The notes under the pieces are model-generated. The model was not told the origin of the DNA and searched no databases. It saw only the letters and a list, made by a program, of their open reading frames with translations. From Hydractinia symbiolongicarpus (Eukaryota; Cnidaria; Hydrozoa; Anthoathecata; Hydractiniidae), in contig NC_079885.1 of NCBI RefSeq assembly GCF_029227915.1, forward strand, positions 21,153,001 to 21,217,000: 64,000 nucleotides of DNA, written 5' to 3'. Positions 35,220 through 47,410 of the stretch are shown piece after piece. The stretch's first letter is position 1. The number at the start of each line of letters is the position of its first letter. The translations under genes and the position numbers were made by a program.

Positions 35220-36015
35220 ACATTTTCTATTACCCGATTTAATGGCACAGTTGACATTTGTTTTTTTTTATTTCCCAGATACCGAGCACAACTGTAACTC
35301 ATTCTAAGTAAACTATTATATAGATACGGTGCCAAGAAAAATTATATTGTATCACGACAAGCTAAATTTTGCGAACAGGCTTTACGTAATAAAAAAAAGT
35401 TTGTTTTTTCAATTTCGTGCATAGGAAGCAAATTATTCCTTTCTTAAATAGCAACAACACAACACGTCACACAACTTTCATGTACACAATTCCGAGTATA
35501 TTTGAACCGATTGGCATTGAAAAAAGAGCATCACAAAAAAGAACCAACCAATAACGCGCGGTGAGCCTTATCAGCTAGTATTGACAAAACTGATTATTCT
35601 AACTTTTGATGGAGCCTGAAGACAAGGAGGCAAATTTCGAATTGTGCTTTCGCAAGTATATAATACTAGGTACACGCAATTTAAACTTGTCAATATTCAC
35701 AGCAGAGTGTCTCATTTCTTTTGGCTAACCCTTAAATTTCGGCATGACGTCAGCGTGGCCTTTTTCACAAATTTTTTCGGTAAGGCAAACGTGTAAGAAA
35801 GTGTGACAATTTTGCTTACCTAAAGAAAGTGTGATTGGCCCACTATTTTAAGGGTTTTATATACAAACAATAAAGGAAGATTGTTTTTCACCTAAACGTA
35901 TAACAATGAGTTGAGTTATTGATTATGTTTGGACGCAAACAACAAATGAATTGTAGTAATGCTAATATTAATTAGTAGTCAAAAGAATACAAAATATTCC
36001 AGTCATGCCAGAAAA
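35220..36015. other. intergenic downstream of the ankyrin-RING gene
   Basis: No gene was recognised. An ATG with about 20 open codons and a possible donor at 35610-35670 (+) has no partner exon. Confidence 0.4.
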
Positions 36016-39000
36016 TCAAAAATCACAACAAGAGCAAGGTGGAATATAATGATAGGATCCTTGTCTTTCAAGTTGCATCAACATGGCTCTGAACCACCTC
36101 TCGTTTTTAATATTACACGTGCAGTTTCCTTTAAAGCGAACTCGACACATCGGGCAGTTTTCTATGCTCGGGTGCTTTGCGCATTGATCACAAATAGAAT
36201 GCCCGTTCACGCATGTGAACATCTGTTGAGAAATCTCATTGCAAATAGGACACTCCATTTCTTCAGGAATTTGTTTTTTTACTAACAATTCTATCATTCT
36301 TAAAATTTTAGTGGGAGACTGCTGAAATATTTCTATGAGTTTTTGTTTGTTCCTGGTTGATATACTTAAATCTGCTTCGAAGATTAGAAGATAATCTAAC
36401 GCAACTTCATTCCCCACCAGTAAAGCTAAATCAAGGGGTGTATTTCCATCAAAATTTGTGGCGTTCACATTAATATGGCTGCAACGCTGAAAATATTCAG
36501 GTTGACGATATAATTGTGAAATTATTCGGTTACTACTCTGTTCGATAATTGAATGCAATAATGTATTACCTCTCGAATTAACACGTCGATCTCCTTCTTT
36601 CAACAATGACAATAATATCCTAGTTAGCTTATAATCGTCTCTCTGAATAGCATAGTCAATGGCACTAAATCCATTTCCATCGGATAAATTTACAGAGACA
36701 TCGTAACTGGTTTTGTCACAGAGAATATTAATAACATGCTTCTTATTTAACTTGACTGCAATATTCAAAGGCAGTTCCCCATTTTTGTCAAGTACGTTTA
36801 CATCGACAAGCTTTAATAATCGATTTAGTTGGTTTCTGCTTTCTTCTGTGCAATCGTAAACTTTGATTGCTTCAGTAAGATTGGAAGTGTCGACAGCTAT
36901 TGAATTCTTTTCGCAAATTAACAAGAATAGGTTAGTTATCTCATAATGACTTCCCTGGATAGCGTAATAAATAGGATTGAATCCATTACTATCAGGTATA
37001 TTAATAGAGGCATAATTCTCACACAGCATATCAACCACCTGCTTTTTATTCAACTTAACTGCAACGCTTAAAGCCAGCTCCCCATTTTTGTCAAGTACGT
37101 TTACATCGACAAGCTTTAATAATCGATTTAGTTGGTTTTTGCTTTCTTTTGTGCAATCGTAAACTTTGATTGCTTCAGTAAGATTGGAAGTGTCGACAGC
37201 TATTGAATTCTTTTCGCAAATTAACAAGAATAGGTTAGTTATCTCATAATGACTTCCCTTGATAGCGTAATAAATAGGATTGAATCCATTACTATCAGGT
37301 ATATTAATAGAGGCATAATTCTCACACAGCATATCAACCACCTGCTTTTTATTCAAATTAACTGCAACGCTTAAAGCCAGCTCCCCATTTTTGTCAAGTA
37401 CGTTTTCATCGACAAGCTTTAATAATCGATTTAGTTGGTTTTTGCTTTCTTTTGTGCAATCGTAAACTTTGATTGCTTCAGTAAGATTGGAAGTGTCGAC
37501 AGCTATTGAATTCTTTTCGCAAATTAACAAGAATAGGTTAGTTATCTCATAATGACTTCCCTGGATAGCATAATAAATAGGATTAAATCCATTACTATCA
37601 GGTATATTTATAGAGGCATAATTTTCACACAGCATATCAACCACCTGCTTTTTATTCAACTTAACTGCAACGCTTAAAGCCAGCTCCCCATTTTTGTCAA
37701 GTACGTTTACATCGACAAGCTTTAATAATCGATTTAGTTGGTTTTTGCTTTCTTCTGTGCAATCGTAAACTTTGATTGCTTCAGTAAGATTGGAAGTGTC
37801 GACAGCTATTGAATTTTTTTCGCAAATTAACAAGAATAGGTTAGTTATCTCATAATGACTTCCCTGGATAGCATAATAAATAGGATTGAGTCCATTACTA
37901 TCAGGTATATTTATAGAGGCATAACTCTTAAACAACATATCATCGACCTGCTTTTTATTCAACTTAACTGCAACGTTTAAAGCCAGCTTCCCATTTTTGT
38001 CAAGTACGTTTTCATCGACAAGCTTTAATAATCGATTTAGTTGGCTTTTGCTTTCTTCTGTGCCATCATAAGCTCTAATTGCTTCACTAAGTGTGAGAGT
38101 GTCAACGTTTATTACATTATTTTCCAAAAAATCAAGAAAACAATTAGTAGCATTGTAAAAATTAGAGCGCAGAGTTTCAATCAGGAGTTTGGAAATTTCA
38201 TTCAGAGTTTCATGATTCAAATATCCGTCCCTGAGAGTATTATCTTCAAGTGCCATAACCAGACAAGAAATCTTATCTTCTTTAGAAACATTTATATCGG
38301 TGAAAAGTCTCAACAGAAATCTGACTGCTTTTTCTTCCTTGGCAACTATTTCCACGTTTAAGGCTCTTTGGTTTTGGTTATAATGGGAACCACCATCCTC
38401 ACTATTTACCGCCAAAAACTTAATAAAATTTCTATCCAGTTTATGAAAAACTGCTCTATACATAAAAGTGGTGAAGGAAGAATTTTCCTGAATGAGGAAT
38501 TGGGCAAGGTCATTAAAGCCGTATTTGTATGATTGATAGATAAGTTTAACAGAAATTTCAAAAATCCCAGATTCATATCCTTTACTTCTAAATTCTTGAA
38601 ATAGCAACCTAAAAAATTCTATGGTGTTTTCGGTCGGATTTTGGTTTTGTAAAAGCTTTGAACACATACTATCAGTTATGTACTTTGTGTTCATAGAACC
38701 TGGAATTTTATCAAAAATGTATTTCATAAGATCAATGTTCTTAAGTCTTAATGCCAACAGTAATGGTGATTCTCCTTTTTTATTTTCTACGGTAAGTAAC
38801 CGGATTGAAGTAACTTTTGCAATAAGTTGGCGTATGTTTCTGATTGATGTAAAATTTAAAAGAACAAGGTGCAAGGGAGAGTTTCCATCAAGATCCTCAA
38901 ACCACATATAAGGCATAGCATCTATTAAAATAGACGCAACAGCATCTCGCTTTAGAATTAAGGCTTTGTGTAACGGTGTCTGATTTACAAGGTTTGCAAA

Positions 39001-40461
39001 GCAAATGTTAATAGTAAGTTGGGAAAGAAATGTCACAACGTCTAGTGTATTGGTTAATGCAGCGTAATGTAAGGGTAAATCTCCTGTCTTTTGATTCCTC
39101 TCTCTAACATTGCCTCCGTTTTTTAAAAGGACTTTAATTTCTTCGAGACTACCATACTGCGCTGCAACATGTAATAAGTTTTTTTCACTGTCATCTTTTA
39201 TGTCATAGCGAATTCCGTTTTTTAAGAGATAGTCAAGAGCATCGGAGTACCTGTTAATAATAGCATGTTCACAGATAGCGTACTGCATATACTGATCAAT
39301 TACCTTCTCTATGTACTGAAAATAAATAGGCGTCGACCTCCAAAGTGGAATCAAATTGAGAATGTTTTTCATGGTTTTTTTAGAATGCTCATCAAAGTTT
39401 TTAATCTCAACAAAGGCCTTAAATAAGGCAACAGTCAATTTCTTGTTTTGTGTTTTTAATGCTAAATGAACTGGACTTTCTCCTTGGTCATTCTCGATTG
39501 TTAACAGCTTCTGATCTATACAGGAACACAACTCATGTAAGATGTGATAAACGAACTTAACGTTTTTTACATGAACAGCTTCGTGTAATGACGTACTGCC
39601 TACATTGTTTCGGATTTTCAAAATTTCCAACCACTTATTCCTGGAATCATCCGTAGCCACAAACGAAAACTGAAATAAATGCATTAAAATTTGAAATTTC
39701 TGCTGCCTTACCATGATATGAATGGCAGTGTCCCCTAAACTGTTCTGTAGATCACATCTAGCATTGAATCCAATTAGTATGTACGCAAGCTTATAATCAC
39801 GACTTTTTAAAGCAAGATGAAGATTCGTGTCGCCGTTTATATCTTGTTGGTTAATGGAATCCCCTATTACGCTTCTTGATTTTAGTATGTTTAAGGCAGC
39901 AATGTTTCTTTCTCTTAAAGCCCTCCTAAACGCTAATTTCTCAGATTGTTTAAGATCTTTAGTTGGAAAATTTGAGGGTAGAGCATTTAAATCAGGCAAG
40001 TGTTTTAAACATTCGGTGAATGTTGTATCATTTGAGGATAAATCTAACGCTGACATGTTATTACTGTCTTTCTGCAAAGGATTTGCTCCATAACGCAATA
40101 AGGTAGTTGTTATATAATTACTCGGTGTCGTTACTGCATAATGAAGTGGACTTGTATGGCTGTCATCCGTTTTGTTTGGGTTCGCTCCATTAAATAAAAG
40201 CAATTTAACAATGCCATATTTATTTTTCTGCACAGCTGAACACAGTAAAGTTGTTCCACCAATAAGAGAATCCACTAATTCATTGACGTGATATAACTTT
40301 CTTGTTAGATAAATTAAATCATTCTTATCAACAGCATCCAATAATTTTCTTTGAATTATTTCTTTTTGTACTCCAGTGATGTTGTTTTTACAACCTGTGT
40401 TAACCTTTGTTTGTTTGGTTAGTGTTGAAAGTGAGTTGTACAAACTGCTCATTTCCCACAT
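36016..40461 (-). CDS. ankyrin-repeat / RING-finger protein, probable E3 ubiquitin ligase
   Basis: One uninterrupted 1481-codon frame. Most of the protein is ankyrin repeats, recognisable by phrases such as TSPLHYAVTTP, GDTNLHLALKSRD, NLLHVAAQYGS, DLPLHYAALTNT and TPLDLALLVGNEVALDYLL. The C terminus (about residues 1404-1439; 36252-36145) is a RING finger with spacing C-x2-C-x9-C-x3-H-x2-C-x2-C-x8-C-x2-C and a GHSIC core that resembles SIAH-type RINGs, followed by a short Cys-containing tail. This architecture suggests substrate recognition by ankyrins and ubiquitin transfer by the RING. Between about 36780 and 38000 lie four-plus near-identical 101-residue (303-bp) units, each with two ankyrin-like motifs and a helical spacer. 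The start could be codon 1 or the Met at codon 4. The lack of introns suggests retroposition or a lineage expansion. Target and pathway are unknown. Confidence 0.85.
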   Translation of the reverse strand: MWEMSSLYNSLSTLTKQTKVNTGCKNNITGVQKEIIQRKLLDAVDKNDLIYLTRKLYHVNELVDSLIGGTTLLCSAVQKNKYGIVKLLLFNGANPNKTDDSHTSPLHYAVTTPSNYITTTLLRYGANPLQKDSNNMSALDLSSNDTTFTECLKHLPDLNALPSNFPTKDLKQSEKLAFRRALRERNIAALNILKSRSVIGDSINQQDINGDTNLHLALKSRDYKLAYILIGFNARCDLQNSLGDTAIHIMVRQQKFQILMHLFQFSFVATDDSRNKWLEILKIRNNVGSTSLHEAVHVKNVKFVYHILHELCSCIDQKLLTIENDQGESPVHLALKTQNKKLTVALFKAFVEIKNFDEHSKKTMKNILNLIPLWRSTPIYFQYIEKVIDQYMQYAICEHAIINRYSDALDYLLKNGIRYDIKDDSEKNLLHVAAQYGSLEEIKVLLKNGGNVRERNQKTGDLPLHYAALTNTLDVVTFLSQLTINICFANLVNQTPLHKALILKRDAVASILIDAMPYMWFEDLDGNSPLHLVLLNFTSIRNIRQLIAKVTSIRLLTVENKKGESPLLLALRLKNIDLMKYIFDKIPGSMNTKYITDSMCSKLLQNQNPTENTIEFFRLLFQEFRSKGYESGIFEISVKLIYQSYKYGFNDLAQFLIQENSSFTTFMYRAVFHKLDRNFIKFLAVNSEDGGSHYNQNQRALNVEIVAKEEKAVRFLLRLFTDINVSKEDKISCLVMALEDNTLRDGYLNHETLNEISKLLIETLRSNFYNATNCFLDFLENNVINVDTLTLSEAIRAYDGTEESKSQLNRLLKLVDENVLDKNGKLALNVAVKLNKKQVDDMLFKSYASINIPDSNGLNPIYYAIQGSHYEITNLFLLICEKNSIAVDTSNLTEAIKVYDCTEESKNQLNRLLKLVDVNVLDKNGELALSVAVKLNKKQVVDMLCENYASINIPDSNGFNPIYYAIQGSHYEITNLFLLICEKNSIAVDTSNLTEAIKVYDCTKESKNQLNRLLKLVDENVLDKNGELALSVAVNLNKKQVVDMLCENYASINIPDSNGFNPIYYAIKGSHYEITNLFLLICEKNSIAVDTSNLTEAIKVYDCTKESKNQLNRLLKLVDVNVLDKNGELALSVAVKLNKKQVVDMLCENYASINIPDSNGFNPIYYAIQGSHYEITNLFLLICEKNSIAVDTSNLTEAIKVYDCTEESRNQLNRLLKLVDVNVLDKNGELPLNIAVKLNKKHVINILCDKTSYDVSVNLSDGNGFSAIDYAIQRDDYKLTRILLSLLKEGDRRVNSRGNTLLHSIIEQSSNRIISQLYRQPEYFQRCSHINVNATNFDGNTPLDLALLVGNEVALDYLLIFEADLSISTRNKQKLIEIFQQSPTKILRMIELLVKKQIPEEMECPICNEISQQMFTCVNGHSICDQCAKHPSIENCPMCRVRFKGNCTCNIKNERWFRAMLMQLERQGSYHYIPPCSCCDF
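36781..38010 (-). repeat. 303-bp tandem coding repeat
   Basis: The landmark atttttgtcaagtacgtt occurs at 36781, 37084, 37387, 37690 and 37993, exactly 303 bp apart. Copies differ at only a few positions by eye (for example Gln/Lys, Glu/Lys and Val/Glu codons). A more diverged unit lies on the 3' side (36600-36780). Confidence 0.9.
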
Positions 40462-42005
40462 CTCGTTGAGGTTTCATGTTCGTTTTATGATGCTTAAATG
40501 AATATGAGGTCTAGCTTCCTACTTTACTACCATTGTAATGTTTTTTAATTAACATTAATTTACTCGCAATTATGTATTCTTTGGGCAATTAGCTTTCTTT
40601 AAACTTCCTAGTTAGAGTTCACTCTATCGCTGTCTCTGGTATATTTGCAAACAGAGTAATTCAGTTTTGTTAAAGAGTTGCAAGTTTCTACCCCTATGAT
40701 GCATGTCTTAGGAGCAAGTTAAGCAATTTAAACTGCCAGTTGTCATTTCCAAGTGCAAATTGAACGTGCGACTTAAAAAAAAATTAAATGAGACAAATAG
40801 TTAAAAAGGAAATTTGCAGATAAAAAATGTGATACGTTTAATTACAAGAACTAAAAGTTGCCGAAAGTCTTCAACGTAGATCAGTTTCTATAATTCGCTT
40901 CACCTACGAAGACAATTTTTGGCCAAAAAACCTAAAGTTAGGTTTTCACCATCGGTGAATTCAGCTAAAAACATTGTTATGTGGCTAATCATTTAGTCTT
41001 TCCATGATTGTCTTAAAAATTAGACAGCGCACATATTTACAACAGCCACTCTTTACATCACTAGATGTTAAAGTTCTACGGTTAAACAAGGAACATTAAA
41101 AACAGTTCTTTTTTCACATATTAATTACTAAGAACAATTCAGGAAAAATTTTGGTGTCACTAAATATGATATTTTTTACCTTGTTCAAAAAAAAATTAGG
41201 CTCAGCTCGGCACATAAAGTAAAGTAGAAGCATTCCAGATTAACCAGAATAGCTAATTGAAGATCTTCAAAAAACAGTTTTATCAAATTGTTTGCTTTTT
41301 TGTTTATTTGTTTATTTGCGTGTTCGTTCGTCACTGTTATCAAGGGACAAACAAAGGAAAAAATCCTTGTTATCTAGCTCGTTTTGGTACCTTTATGTCT
41401 AGCTGTACATTTACAACTAAAATGCAAAATGTTATATATGAAACCATTACCCTAGATAGAGTACAAAAAAGAAAGGGTAGCGAGTAGAACAACTTTATGA
41501 CACCATTGTTAAACGGGAAAGAAGTGCGTAAACAAAAAAAGATATTTACAACTTTAACATTTCCTACTTTAAGAGTACATTAAGCGTAAAAGAAATTGTA
41601 GCTATGGTTAAATTGCATTATTTTTTTTCCGTGAGAAAGATAACCATCATATGTCATCTTTTCGACAGCTACTCTTTTGCCTTTATATGCCTTTTAATTG
41701 CCTTATTGTATTAGGTTTATCTGTATTAAATAAATATAAGCTATATATATTCTCCATACTCGGAGTATTTTTATGTGATGAGTGGACAAGATTTTCCCGT
41801 TAATGAGAACTAATTAAGACAATTAAAATGTCAGAAACGCAATGTTTTTTTTTAATATGCTTAATTATGTTAGGGAAATTCCTTTGGGAATTATAGTTAG
41901 GGTATGTACCATTTCACGCATCCGAAATGGTGAACAGATTTTGGTTAAATTTCCTGTTTTTTAGTAAGCAAAATATAATGCGTAATGAAAAGAAAATGTG
42001 TAACC
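40462..42005. other. upstream region of the ankyrin-RING gene, no other gene
   Basis: No promoter motif stands out. The plus frame at 41257-41487 has no family features. Confidence 0.45.
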
Positions 42006-42400
42006 CTATAGTAATAGTTTCTGGCGACAGAAAGTCTTAAAAGTGTCCACGGTGTCTTGATCAAATTTTAACATAGTGTGGCACTTAGAGTCAAGCAGAT
42101 CCTTACCTACCTTGTAAGGGTTGTTCCTAAATGCAGTTTGAACCTTTTTGAATTTCAGACGCTTTTTACTAGTTCTTTTTGCTCGCCTCATTAAGGTAAT
42201 TTTGCCTTTATATCAAAGAGAAGTTGTTGTAATTGCTGCCGATGGTTAAAGTCAGAAGAATAATAATTTCTGTGGCCAGAGGTTTTTTCTGTTTTATTAA
42301 ATTACTCAAGTGAATGGTTCTTCGATTTTTCCCAGAATTATTTATACCACTTTTGGTGGTCGAAAGTGCATGTTTCCTCGTTATATATTGTTTTCTCAAG
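42006..42400 (-). pseudogene. LINE-like ORF2 fragment
   Basis: The minus strand at 42191-42006 reads as a basic helix-rich segment (RAKRTSKKRLKFKKVQTAF, then NNPYKVGKDLLDSKC). It resembles the linker between the endonuclease and reverse transcriptase of non-LTR retrotransposons annotated in cnidarian genomes. The adjoining frame (42399-42208) is less clear. No endonuclease or RT motif is visible, so this is a short dead fragment. The call is from memory of similar sequences. Confidence 0.35.
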
Positions 42401-44977
42401 AACTTGAACCATTTCTGTTAAAGAATCACAGAAAGGAAATTTGCCAGACACAATAGTCGAGACAGTGTTATCAAAGTTAGACCAGCGAACACCATACACA
42501 CTTAAAGCTTGTATGATGGCATTTGCATAGCAAGTGTTGCCTTTGTTTAACTTTACAATTACGCAGGGTTTTTTTTAGAAACATTTTTTAAATTCAGTGG
42601 TTTTTACATTTATTGCTTACTAGCACTTTCACTGAATTACAAACACTTCCTGCCCTCTTGTTATAGGGAACTAGTAGTGTTGCTACGAATGATTGGTAAA
42701 AAACATACTTTTTCATTTTACGCTACAGTTTTTATTTGTTTACATTTCTGATTACTAACGTATTTTTTTCCATTCTTAAAATGATTAAATATTGTGAGCC
42801 AAAATTTCAATTTTCTTCTAATTGCCTTCGCTGAATTATTTGTCTAATGCATGGCAGAGAAAATATATAATAAAAAAATGAAAAGATAAGTTCTTGTTCA
42901 TTATAACAAAGGAAAACTACTCTGAGAGCAGAGGATCTTAAACAGTTTAAATATTGGCAAAAAGATAGTTAGTATTGCAAGTGTTTGTGTCAATAATACT
43001 AATATATTTTTACATTTATAGATTTTTTTCTCGACAAATATAAATTCTTTTTGGCACTTCTGCAAAAACCACTAAGTTAAATAAAAGCAGTGACATGTCT
43101 GTATGCTACTGTAACAAGATGGAGGAGCTGCATACTATTTCGCATGTCAATGTTAATTACACATTATCCCTGCAACAATATCTTTTGAATATAATACCGG
43201 GGTCATTTCACAAAACCTAAAAATTGATTTACAGCTGTTCCTGGCGTGAAGGATATAATGCATGACTATCATACTTATTGACTACCTTAAGGGAAGAAAT
43301 TATTTGCGGAAAAACTGCTCCCTAAATCGAAAGTGACTTGTTTACACGAAAACATAACAACATAACAGCGCTGATGGTAACAGCCTGTCGTAGTGAAGTT
43401 CAGTGAGTGCCAAGCCAAGCTTAGACATTTTTTAGGGTAAGTAGTTTATTTCACGAGCTTTTAATTTTATAGTTCTTTAATAATAGTTGTGTTGTTAAAG
43501 AAAGTTGGCTAACAATGTCTCAATTCATTCATTTCATGTTACGAAACAGATACTTGCAGCTAATTATATACTACTCTTTACTGTATAACGTTGTATAACT
43601 AGCTAGCTTAGGCTGGGTGTAACTAGCTACATAAAAATTATTCTGAGTGAAAAAGACCACCTACCTAGCTTTTGCTCTATAAGCCTACTGGCTTATAGCT
43701 GTGGGACTCAGCATTACACACGACACCACACGTTCAAATTCATTGTAGTTCATGGAGAAAAAAATGACATATAACTAGCTAACTACATCTGTTTTGCATG
43801 TTTTTCCCAAAACATTATGTTTCGAACCTTTTTTAAGAGCAAGCAAATTTATCGTGTCTATTCTAAAAGCAACATAATAAAGAAAAGTCTTGGTGGCCAA
43901 AGCTGATCTATGGCATTAGCAAAAACTTGTATTGTACTGTGTACATTGGAAATAATATAAATACTAGCTGAATTTCACTGAATCTCTCATTAAACCGATG
44001 TAAGGGATACCAAACAAAACAAGAAGCCCCCCCCTACTTGAAGATTTCCGTCAATAGCCTGAAAGATATTGAAATTTAAAGTGGACCTTGAAAACGGAGA
44101 ATTATGGGGTAAACAAATCACTGAGCATCCCAATTCTCAATTATTATTGTAACTAACCTGCAATGTTAAAATACAATCTAATAAATAAAAAATAAAATAA
44201 AATTTCCATTTGAATGAAGGAAGTAGTTCATTGTTAATTAATTCAGCAATAAATACATATTAGCATTTAAATATTTCAGTATTTAGGCCTTCAGAATTTA
44301 CTCTCCTGTTGAAGATTTGTTTAAATGCTGATGATGCATGGTTTGATAACAGCTGATCTGAAAAAAAAAGTACGTTTTAAAAATGAGAAACAAGAATACA
44401 TTTTTGCCATGAACTGAAATGCCATAAGGTTGTTTAATAATTGCCTCTTTAACCTCTCCTTGCCTCTTTGATTTGATTTGGAACTTATTAAAAAGATACA
44501 AATCAATGCCATGTGATGCACAAGGTATATTATATATATAAGTATATGTATATAAATTTAATCAAGCTGGTTTTTGATATTTTTGTTAAACAAGTAACAT
44601 ATTAAGCAGGCGATCCATGATTTTGAAACCTGTGGACAATACAGGATTTATTTTGTGGAAAGCGATTTATTGAATTCAAAAAATTTAATTGTTTGTTATC
44701 GTTTTTTTATTCCAATTCTTAAATTTGAATTTTTTTTCAAAGAGTCTGATTAGTTGCATTCTTCAGAAATTACTTCTGAATTTTAAAGCTTACCTCTCAC
44801 TTCAAAAAAGTTCATCTTATTCTGTTTATATTATGTTGAGAATTTGTAATTTAACATTTATTAAGTAAAATTTGAAATAATAAAGCTAATAGAAAGCCAC
44901 ATTTTCTTGTGTTTACAGCATGCTTCCTTTTCGAAAGCCGCCATAATGATAATTCTTTTTTCGGATTAAACCCAGTT
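42401..44977. other. no gene seen
   Basis: AT-rich. Scattered agctagct runs near 43600 resemble those inside the Helitron copies, but no ends were found. Open frames at 44298-44521 have no family features. Confidence 0.45.
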
Positions 44978-46263
44978 TGACGTCATCTCCCGGATGGCAA
45001 AAAAAGGCCCCCTGAACATGTTGCCGCAAAACAATAACTCAGAGAAAAAGAAAAAGAGTAAATTGTTGCAACTAAGATTAATTTTCTTAATAATTATAAA
45101 ATGTATTTTTGTGCTATGGCGTTTTGTAATAAGAATAATAGAAGTAGCGCTGGAAAGCATTCCTTTGCCAGTCTTCCAACAGGCAAGAAAAAAGCTGCGT
45201 GTACTCATTAACAGAGTCGATACCTTTCAGTCGAGTTTTAATCACTAGAATGTTTTGATCAACGTTGGCAAAAAAGGCTTTGGCAATTCTAAATCTCTGT
45301 CTACTAGTCTTTGTATTAGGCCATATGAAAATTCTGGTATAGGTGCTCGCTCTTCTACGTTGCATCTAAGACTTTTCTATTATATTGTGGTACACTAGGC
45401 AGGGGATTTACGGGATTATAATTTTGTTCTGCGCGCGTTGTTGATTCTTCTTTCTTTTTTTTTCTTTTTTACTTTCTTATATTAATCTATTTTTATTTAT
45501 TTTTCGTGTCGCGTTTCATTCTCATATCAAAGAACGCTATAGGCCCTGGAATAAATTGCTTGATTTGTTATTGTAATAAGCCCAGGGTTGTGTTTTTGCA
45601 CCCGTTCTTTCTATGTTTACTTCCGCATGGTCGTGATTATTAACAAGTTTTCTGCAAATCTTCTACATTAAAAACGCTTTCAGAGTCTAACTCTTCTAAC
45701 CAACACAAACTCTTAGGGATCACAGCGCGGCATTTTTCGAAAGAGTAAAATAAAATGTCGCCCGCCATGGTTTGCTCTGATAGCCCTAAATAGCTTCTTT
45801 TTCACTTTAAAATATACTTTCCGGCGCCGCGACCCGTCTCCTGTGGGCATTGAAGTCTCTACACAAGTCAGAAAGAGCCAATCTCGTTCTGAGAGCATCG
45901 GAATAGCTAAAAAGGCCACGGTTTACTACTACTAAGCTATTGCTTCAACTTCCATTCTCATCCTCATATCAGCTTTCCCAGCTAGTTTCTGATTCACTGT
46001 CAGGTTTTGTAGACTTTTTACTGGCCGAAACTTCAAAACTAAGAAAGCCCACAACTTTTTCACGGGAACTCAGTTTTAAAAAGGGAAGTAAAAAACAAGT
46101 GTTTACTTATCTTCAGTATATGCCTGTTACAAACTCATCTTCAGTACCCGTTACAAATGTTGAAAAACAACAACCGCTTTGTCATATATAAAACCACTTT
46201 GTATATATAAAAACATGGGCCAACGGCAGAGTCTGCGAAATTATCATCCGGGAGTTGACGTCA
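44978..46263. mobile_element. candidate DNA transposon with 19-bp inverted ends and THAP-like remnant
   Basis: The sequence tgacgtcatctcccggatg (44978-44996) is matched in inverse at 46245-46263 with 18 of 19 bases identical. Inside, the plus frame 45116-45211 (MAFCNKNNRSSAGKHSFASL...) has the spacing of a degraded THAP-domain start, and an ECFDQRW-like phrase follows downstream in another frame. THAP domains are found in P-element-type transposases. No catalytic domain and no flanking duplication were found, so the call is tentative. Confidence 0.35.
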
Positions 46264-46708
46264 CAAGCCCTCCCGCGAAGGAATTTATTTAAAATCGGGA
46301 CACAAGATGGCGACTGGCACGAAGCTTCTTCTTCAGCTAATATTTTACAACTTCAACAACGAATATTTTGCGAACAAATCAAAGAAAGTACAAAAGAAAT
46401 ATTTTTTCGTTATTAGTACAATATTTTGAGTTGATTTTCGAATACTTTTTTTAAAGTGGGAGGTAAGCTTTAAATTGACAGATTGAATTCAACAAGTTGA
46501 AACAAAAAAGGGTAAACACACAATAAACTTGCGGATTTGATAAATCGATGGTCCTTTTCGTGAGATTTTTAAAAATCAAGTCTTTTCTAAGAAATCTTAG
46601 AAAAATATTTTGTGATACTTTGGGTGAGTTCAAGAAAGATTTTCAAGCAAATTAGGCACAAGGAGAACTGATAATTATCCAGTAACAGAATAGTTAGTCG
46701 TTTTCAAT
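46264..46708. other. no gene seen
   Basis: Starts with a cacaagatggcgac (YY1-like) stretch. Nothing else was recognised. Confidence 0.4.
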
Positions 46709-46993
46709 GGCACCGTGGTTTAGTGGTTATAACTCTTACACTTTGTGCGGGAGAATGGGGTCCGATTTTCCTTGGCAGCAATTCAATATGGGCGAGTGAA
46801 TGCTACGATAGCCCTAGGTTAACCCACCATGTGATGAAAATAGGGGAGATGGCACACTGTGTGGGCTGTTGGATGTTGCAGGGAGTTGTCTGGTAGAGGG
46901 CGGACCCTAATTGAGTCTGCGTAGTTCAAAATGAGTATTAAATACTCTTAGGACTCTTCAACAGTTAGCTGTTAAGAACACAAGTAAGCTTTT
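46709..46993 (+). mobile_element. tRNA-derived SINE
   Basis: The 5' part has a polymerase III A box (TGGTTTAGTGGTTA, 46715-46728) and, 30 bp on, a degenerate B box (GGGTCCGATTTTCC, about 46758-46771), as in a tRNA-derived head. It is followed by a non-tRNA body. A (TA)n run begins near 47039. The exact 3' end is uncertain. Confidence 0.6.
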
Positions 46994-47410
46994 AACGGCT
47001 AATTATACTATGCGTAGCATTATCCTGCATCAGCTAGATATATATATATATATATTGTTACAGGTTAATCATCAGTTCAACCTGACTGTTCGGTACAGCA
47101 ACAATAAACTTTTGTCTTGTTTCGACAACTTTTCTGCAAAAAATATAAAAAAAATCCTGTGCGAATATATTTTTTATCTGACAGAAGTAGCCCCACAAAG
47201 TGTTGTTTGGAAGTTTTTTTAGTCCCCCCCCCCCTCCCTCCTTTCCCCATAACAACAGGAGTCCGGTGGAGTCGGGTGTCCAGTAATGGAAAAATTACGC
47301 AAAGCAGGACAAAGGCTGTTGCTGGCTCTTCAAGAAAATAGGAACTCTAATCAAGGCACTATTTTGTGTAGCTAGCTCCATAGCTAGCTAGCAAGTAAGT
47401 AATTTCATGA
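46994..47410. other. low-complexity stretch
   Basis: Contains (TA)n at 47039-47057 and a C-rich run at 47223-47250. No gene was recognised. Confidence 0.5.
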
